From an uncultured Bacillota bacterium (lineage in GTDB: Bacteria > Bacillota_I > Bacilli_A > Erysipelotrichales > Erysipelotrichaceae), in the NCBI GenBank assembly GCA_900321955.1, contig ONXX01000014.1:1-17279 (forward strand): 17,279 bases of DNA, read 5' to 3'. The notes under the pieces are model-generated. The model was given only the letters and a program-made list of their open reading frames with translations. It made no database searches and had not been told where the DNA came from. This document shows, one piece after another, positions 12,912-17,279 of this stretch (its first letter is position 1; each line of letters starts with the position of its first letter). A program made the position numbers and the translations under genes.

Positions 12912-13688
12912 ATGGAAATGATATTTTTTGTAGCGATGTTCGCTTTACTGGCATATGTAATGTACCGTAATTTCACACTGATCAGCCGCTACAGGCACAA
13001 TAAAGAATACATCGAGTGTTACAAGGAGATGCTTCAGGGCACTGATACCGCCTACGAGCGCATCAACGCTTACATCGAAAACGAAAAAGCGGAAGAGTTC
13101 AAGAATAAGGGCCGCATCCTGAAACTGTACGAACAGATGGATATGAACGAGGATCTGAGCGGAACTTTGAACGATCTGGATCTCAGAGCGATCTTTTTGA
13201 AAAACGGCAAGTATTCCAGGCAGCAGGTTGCCATGAGCGCCGATGTCTTTGTCTGGCTTTATATGGATCTGGCAAAGGCGAGAAGACTGTCTAAATTTGA
13301 TGTGCTCAACGCCCTGCAGGAAAAGATCGCCGGACTGCCGGAACTGGAAAACAGAGTTGAGTACCAGCTGACCAAGGCAATCTACAATGCCCTTTGCGAA
13401 AAGGAAGATGCCGGTGTCGGATTCCTTTCTTCACTTCTTGACGGTACTTATGCCGGCTATGAATATGAGAAGAATCTGATCGGTCTGTTCAAGCGTTTTG
13501 CTTCATCGACTTTGGCCTATTCGGGCGAGCCGATGGAAGATTACTATAAGGAAGACCTGCACTCTTTTGCCGCAACCCAGATCGGCAAGACCTATATGAA
13601 GGATCTGGAGATCTACGACAAGTATCCGCCTAGAGAAAAGGAAGAAGAAAAGCCGCAAGAGGAGACGCAGCCGGAAAATAAGGAATGA
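12912..13688 (+). CDS. Membrane-anchored protein of unknown function between tatD and pth
   Basis: I do not recognise this family. From ATG 12912 the protein has 258 residues: an N-terminal membrane segment (about 3-19, FFVAMFALLAYVMY-like), then a cytoplasmic, mainly helical part (about 25-235) with paired helices that resemble tetratricopeptide-type repeats without a clear consensus, and an acidic tail rich in Glu, Pro and Lys. I prefer 12912 over the ATG at 12891 because GGGAG at 12901-12905 is correctly spaced from it, and the extra seven residues upstream lack a ribosome site. Its stop overlaps pth by four bases (ATGA). Its position in a housekeeping run suggests a conserved cellular role, but none can be named. 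Confidence 0.85.
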   Translation: MEMIFFVAMFALLAYVMYRNFTLISRYRHNKEYIECYKEMLQGTDTAYERINAYIENEKAEEFKNKGRILKLYEQMDMNEDLSGTLNDLDLRAIFLKNGKYSRQQVAMSADVFVWLYMDLAKARRLSKFDVLNALQEKIAGLPELENRVEYQLTKAIYNALCEKEDAGVGFLSSLLDGTYAGYEYEKNLIGLFKRFASSTLAYSGEPMEDYYKEDLHSFAATQIGKTYMKDLEIYDKYPPREKEEEKPQEETQPENKE

Positions 13689-14239
13689 AGCTGATCGTCG
13701 GTTTAGGAAATCCCGGAATGGAATATGTAAAAACTCGTCATAACGCGGGTTTTTTACTCATTGACCGTCTTTGTGAAAAGCTGGATCTGACCCTTGATAA
13801 AAGCAAGTGCAAGGCCATATACGGAATCTATCGCCACAAGGGTGAAAAGATCATCATCGCCAAACCGCAGACTTACATGAATCTTTCCGGTCAGGCGGTG
13901 ACTTCCCTGATGCATTTCTATGATGTGGCAACAGAAGATCTGATCGTCGTTCACGATGATCTGGATCTGCCTCTTGGCAAACTGCGTTTACGCTCCCAGG
14001 GTTCCAGCGGCGGCCAGAAGGGAATGGGCAACATCATCGACCTCCTGGGTACTTCTAAGATCAACCGCATGCGCATCGGCATCTCCAACGACAAACAGAT
14101 AGACACTAAGGACTATGTCCTGGGACGTTTTTCTTCGGAAGACGAAAAGGTCCTTGATGAAGTGCTGGAAAAGGGGGCAGATGCCCTGATCTATGCCTTT
14201 GACCACGACTATGATCTGGTCATGTCGAAATTCAATTAA
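13685..14239 (+). CDS. pth: Peptidyl-tRNA hydrolase
   Basis: Pth frees tRNA from peptides dropped by stalled ribosomes and is essential in most bacteria. The 184 residues are the normal length. The catalytic His is at 19 in KTRHNAGF, the substrate Asn residues are at 9 (GLGNPG) and 66 (YMNLSG), and the catalytic Asp is at 91 in HDDLDLPLGK. SSGGQKGMGNIIDLLGT and RMRIGIS complete the family signature. The start overlaps the previous stop as ATGA, and the stop overlaps mfd as TAATG, so the three genes are probably translated together. The ribosome site (AAGGA, 13679-13683) is too close to the ATG to be strong, which fits coupling. Confidence 0.97.
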   Translation: MKLIVGLGNPGMEYVKTRHNAGFLLIDRLCEKLDLTLDKSKCKAIYGIYRHKGEKIIIAKPQTYMNLSGQAVTSLMHFYDVATEDLIVVHDDLDLPLGKLRLRSQGSSGGQKGMGNIIDLLGTSKINRMRIGISNDKQIDTKDYVLGRFSSEDEKVLDEVLEKGADALIYAFDHDYDLVMSKFN

Positions 14240-17200
14240 TGAAATTTTTAAATATACTGGAAAAGATCGAACCGATACTGAATGAGACATCTCATTCTTT
14301 TTTGAGTTACAGCTCTTTGACCGAAGAGGCTTTAAAGATCGCCATTGCGGCGAAAAACAGGAAAAAGCCATTAATCGTGGTCAAGGAAAACGCCTATATG
14401 GCCAACCGTCTAAGAGACATCCTGTCTTCCTACCTGGAAGAAGATGAACTGATCACCTATCTGCCGGAAGAATCGCTGCGGGCGGAAGAGATCGCTTCTT
14501 CTTTTGAAAACCGGGCAGCCAGACTCAATTCTCTGTACAGGATGATCAAGAGCGAAAAGACCAAAGTCGTTCTGATCTCGCCGTATGGCTTGATACGCCA
14601 TCTGCCGGCAAAGGAAGAATTAAGGGAAAAACTGATCACCATCAGAAAAGATGATGTTCTGGATAAGGAAGAACTGATCGAAAGGCTGATCGCTTTGGGC
14701 TATGAAAAGACCAGCCACGTTGAGACGCCGATGACTTTTGCCTCCAGAGGCTATATCGTCGATGTCTATTCCGTCAATTACGATAAGCCCTTAAGAATCG
14801 AATTCTTTGATGACATCATCGATTCCATCCGAATCTTTGACAACGACTCGCAGCGCACCATCGAAAAGGTCGATGAAGCAGAGATCTGTTTTGCCAAAGA
14901 TGTCTTCTTTTCCGCGGAAGAAAAACAGTATCTGAAAGACAACATCAAAGCGGAAAGCGGTCAGATGGAACTGGAACTGGAGTACATCTATTCCGATGTC
15001 TATCGTCAGTCGCAATACTTTTACTATGCTTATTTTGATAAGGCCCATCTTCTGGATTATTTTGATGATGCGCAGCTTTATCTCAGCGATGAAGAAAAGA
15101 TCGATTCCCATCTGAAGATGCTTTCAGATGAGACGATCTCCTACATCCAGGAGATGTATGAAGAACATAAACTGCCGCTTCGCTTTTATGTCTTTGCCGA
15201 CTTCAAGCGGGAAATTTCCAGGGCGGAGCGGATCGAAGGCAAGCCGTTTTCTGAGATTCCGAAGATCTCGGAGATCGATTTTCCTTACGGGACGATCGAT
15301 TATGTCACCAACGTCCTGCGCAATGAAAAAAGTACCTACAAGCTGGCGATCCTGGATGACAAGCATTGCCAGGAGATCATTGAATCGCTGATCCGCATGG
15401 ACATTCCGTATTCCATCTATACGGATGAACTCAAGCAGGGCATCAATATCGGCTATGGCGATCTTTTCGGCGGTTTTACGATCGAGGATCTGGATCTTTC
15501 GATCTATACCGTCAGGGAACTGTTCAAGAAACGCCATCACAGCGGCCGCTACGCCAACCGCTATGCCGAAGCCAGGACCTTGAATTCCTATGAGGAACTC
15601 AAAAAAGGCGATTACGTCGTCCATGACCAGTATGGCATCGGCCAGTATGTGGCAATCGAGTCCAGAATGGTCAACGGCATCAAGTGCGATTATCTCAAGA
15701 TCATCTACAAGGGAAATGACGAGCTTCTGGTGCCGCTTTCCCAGTTTTCGCTGGTACGCAAATACGTTTCCAAGGAAGGCGTCGTGCCCAAGCTTCACAA
15801 GCTTGGTTCAAAAGAATGGGTGGAGACCAAGCGCCGGGTGGAAGAAAGTGTCAACGACATTGCCGGCAAGCTGATCGAACTGTACAGTGTGAGGGATACC
15901 AATATCGGCTTTGCCTTCTCCAAGGATACGCCGATGCAGAAGGAATTCGAAGACGCTTTTGAATATGAGCTGACTGCCGACCAGGCAACGGCGATCGAAG
16001 AAGTCAAAAAGGATATGGAAGATTCCAAGCCGATGGACCGTCTTTTGTGCGGCGATGTCGGCTTCGGCAAGACAGAAGTGGCCATTCGGGCTGCTTTCAA
16101 AGCAGTCAATGACGATAAGCAGGTCGCTTACCTGTGCCCGACAACGGTGCTTTCCTTCCAGCATTTTGATACCTTCAAAAAGCGTTTTAATGATTTTCCG
16201 GTCCGGGTGGAACTGCTGAACCGCTACATCCCGGAAGACAGGCAGCGAAAGATCCTGCAGGATCTCAAGGAGGGAAGGGTCGACATTCTGATCGGTACCC
16301 ATCGTATCCTTTCCAAAGACATCGAATACAAGGATCTCGGTTTACTGATCATCGACGAGGAACAGCGTTTCGGCGTTGAACACAAGGAAAAGATCAAACA
16401 GCTGAAGAACTCCATCGATGTCCTGTCGCTTTCGGCAACACCGATCCCGCGTACTCTTCAGATGTCATTGATCGGCATACGCGGTCTTTCCACTCTGGAT
16501 ACACCGCCTTCCAACCGTTATCCGGTACAGACCTATGTCGTTCACAAGAACGAGAATCTGGTCAGGGAAGTGATCATGCGGGAATTGGAGAGAAACGGAC
16601 AGGTCTTTTATCTTTACAACAATGTCGAGATGATCTATTCACTGGCCAGGAAACTGCAAAGAGATCTGCCTTACGCCAGAATCGGCGTGGCGCATGGCCA
16701 GATGGACCGCAAACAGATCGAAGATATCATGTATCGCTTCTATCAGAATGAGATCAACGTTTTGATCTGTACGACCATCATCGAGACCGGCCTGGATATT
16801 CCCAACGCCAATACGATCATCGTCGACAATGCTCAGAATTTCGGTCTTTCCCAGCTCTATCAGATCAAGGGGTTCGGGCTATAAGATCGCCATGCGTGAT
16901 CTGACCATACGCGGTGCCGGTGATCTGCTCGGTGAGAAGCAGTCCGGCTTTATCGACAATGTCGGTCTGGATCTGTATCTGGCGATGTTAAACAAGGCGA
17001 TACAGCGGGCAAAGGGCGAGGAAGTGGAAGAAGAGGAGGTCAAGACCAACGTCAATATCCCGATCTCCAGCTTCATTCCCGAAACTTTCTCGGACAACGA
17101 CTACGACAAGCTCTCCCTCTATCATGAGCTTTACGATATCGACAACAAGAAGGATCTCTTTGATTACTATCTCAAGATCACCGATGAATACGGCAAACTG

Positions 17201-17279
17201 CCAAAGGAAGTTGAGGCTCTCTTTGACAAGAAGAAACTGGAACTGTTGTGCAACCTGAATCTGATCGACAAGGTGTCCT
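14239..17279 (+). pseudogene. mfd: Transcription-repair coupling factor Mfd, internal deletion, 3' end outside window
   Basis: Mfd frees RNA polymerase stalled at DNA damage and recruits UvrA. Order seen: UvrB-like domains (about 1-330), RNA-polymerase interaction domain starting near 455 (KKGDYVVHDQYGIGQY), helicase Walker A GDVGFGKT (605-612), DEEQ (706-709), SATPIPRTLQ, and motifs up to [10 protein letters not shown]. There the frame ends at TAA 16882-16884. The missing continuation appears in another frame from 16871: [37 protein letters not shown] and on to the window edge without a stop. In B. subtilis Mfd about 38 residues lie between LYQLRG and GSGFKIAM, including helicase motif VI (RVGRS); here they are absent, matching a deletion of about 116 nt, which fits the frame change. 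The 881-residue product would lack motif VI and all that follows. Assembly error is possible. Confidence 0.92.

Noticed and set aside
15124..15798. Minus-strand open frame (224 codons) opposite mfd
   Set aside because: It lies wholly within conserved Mfd coding sequence and resembles no family; it is a shadow frame.
16870..16884. Programmed frameshift or recoding in mfd
   Set aside because: The gap lacks about 38 conserved residues including motif VI. A shift by one base would not recover them.

Overview
The window reads as part of the chromosome of a low-to-mid GC Bacillota. The best guess is the Erysipelotrichales or a near relative. This rests on strong AGGAGG-type ribosome sites, TTGACA/TATAAT-like promoters, U-tailed hairpin terminators, TGA used as an ordinary stop codon, and the mnmE-tatD-(membrane protein)-pth-mfd order. 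The lineage is inferred from gene content only; no marker gene was compared. I see no rRNA, tRNA, CRISPR array, insertion sequence or phage gene.

Layout. (1) 1-2377: the last codons of an upstream gene, then an FtsX/MacB-type ABC permease and its ATPase, ending in a terminator. (2) 2381-3673: a guanine deaminase gene (guaD) broken by an internal out-of-frame deletion of about 67 nt, closed by a bidirectional terminator. (3) 3690-7930: a minus-strand gene for a helical, charged protein, divergent from a tight three-gene operon. That operon encodes an XpaC-like membrane protein (Halogen_Hydrol family), a 169-residue protein of unknown family, and a 669-residue double AAA+ ATPase made of a degenerate Clp-like module and an intact CbbX/SpoVK-like module. 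(4) 7972-10192: a three-gene PTS of the ascorbate/galactitol type (IIA, IIB, IIC) with its own promoter region and terminator. (5) 10218-10604, minus strand: a protein of two DUF1508/YegP repeats. (6) 10661-17279: an inverted repeat, then the housekeeping run mnmE, tatD, a membrane-anchored unknown, pth and mfd. The mfd gene runs off the window and is also broken, by an internal out-of-frame deletion of about 116 nt that removes helicase motif VI.

How the parts work together. The ABC pair probably forms one exporter or membrane-remodelling complex. The PTS genes form one sugar uptake and phosphorylation unit whose substrate cannot be set from sequence. The mnmE-to-mfd run links tRNA modification, TatD nuclease, peptidyl-tRNA recycling and transcription-coupled repair, with start/stop overlaps that suggest translational coupling. 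The XpaC-like/unknown/AAA+ operon is the most novel part. Its genes overlap or nearly touch, its first gene appears to start on a leaderless transcript, and a half-site identical to one arm of the CIRCE heat-shock operator lies just upstream.

The main caution is that two conserved genes in 17 kb both carry clean, out-of-frame internal deletions while every other gene looks intact. This can be real gene decay or an assembly fault, and the sequence alone cannot decide.
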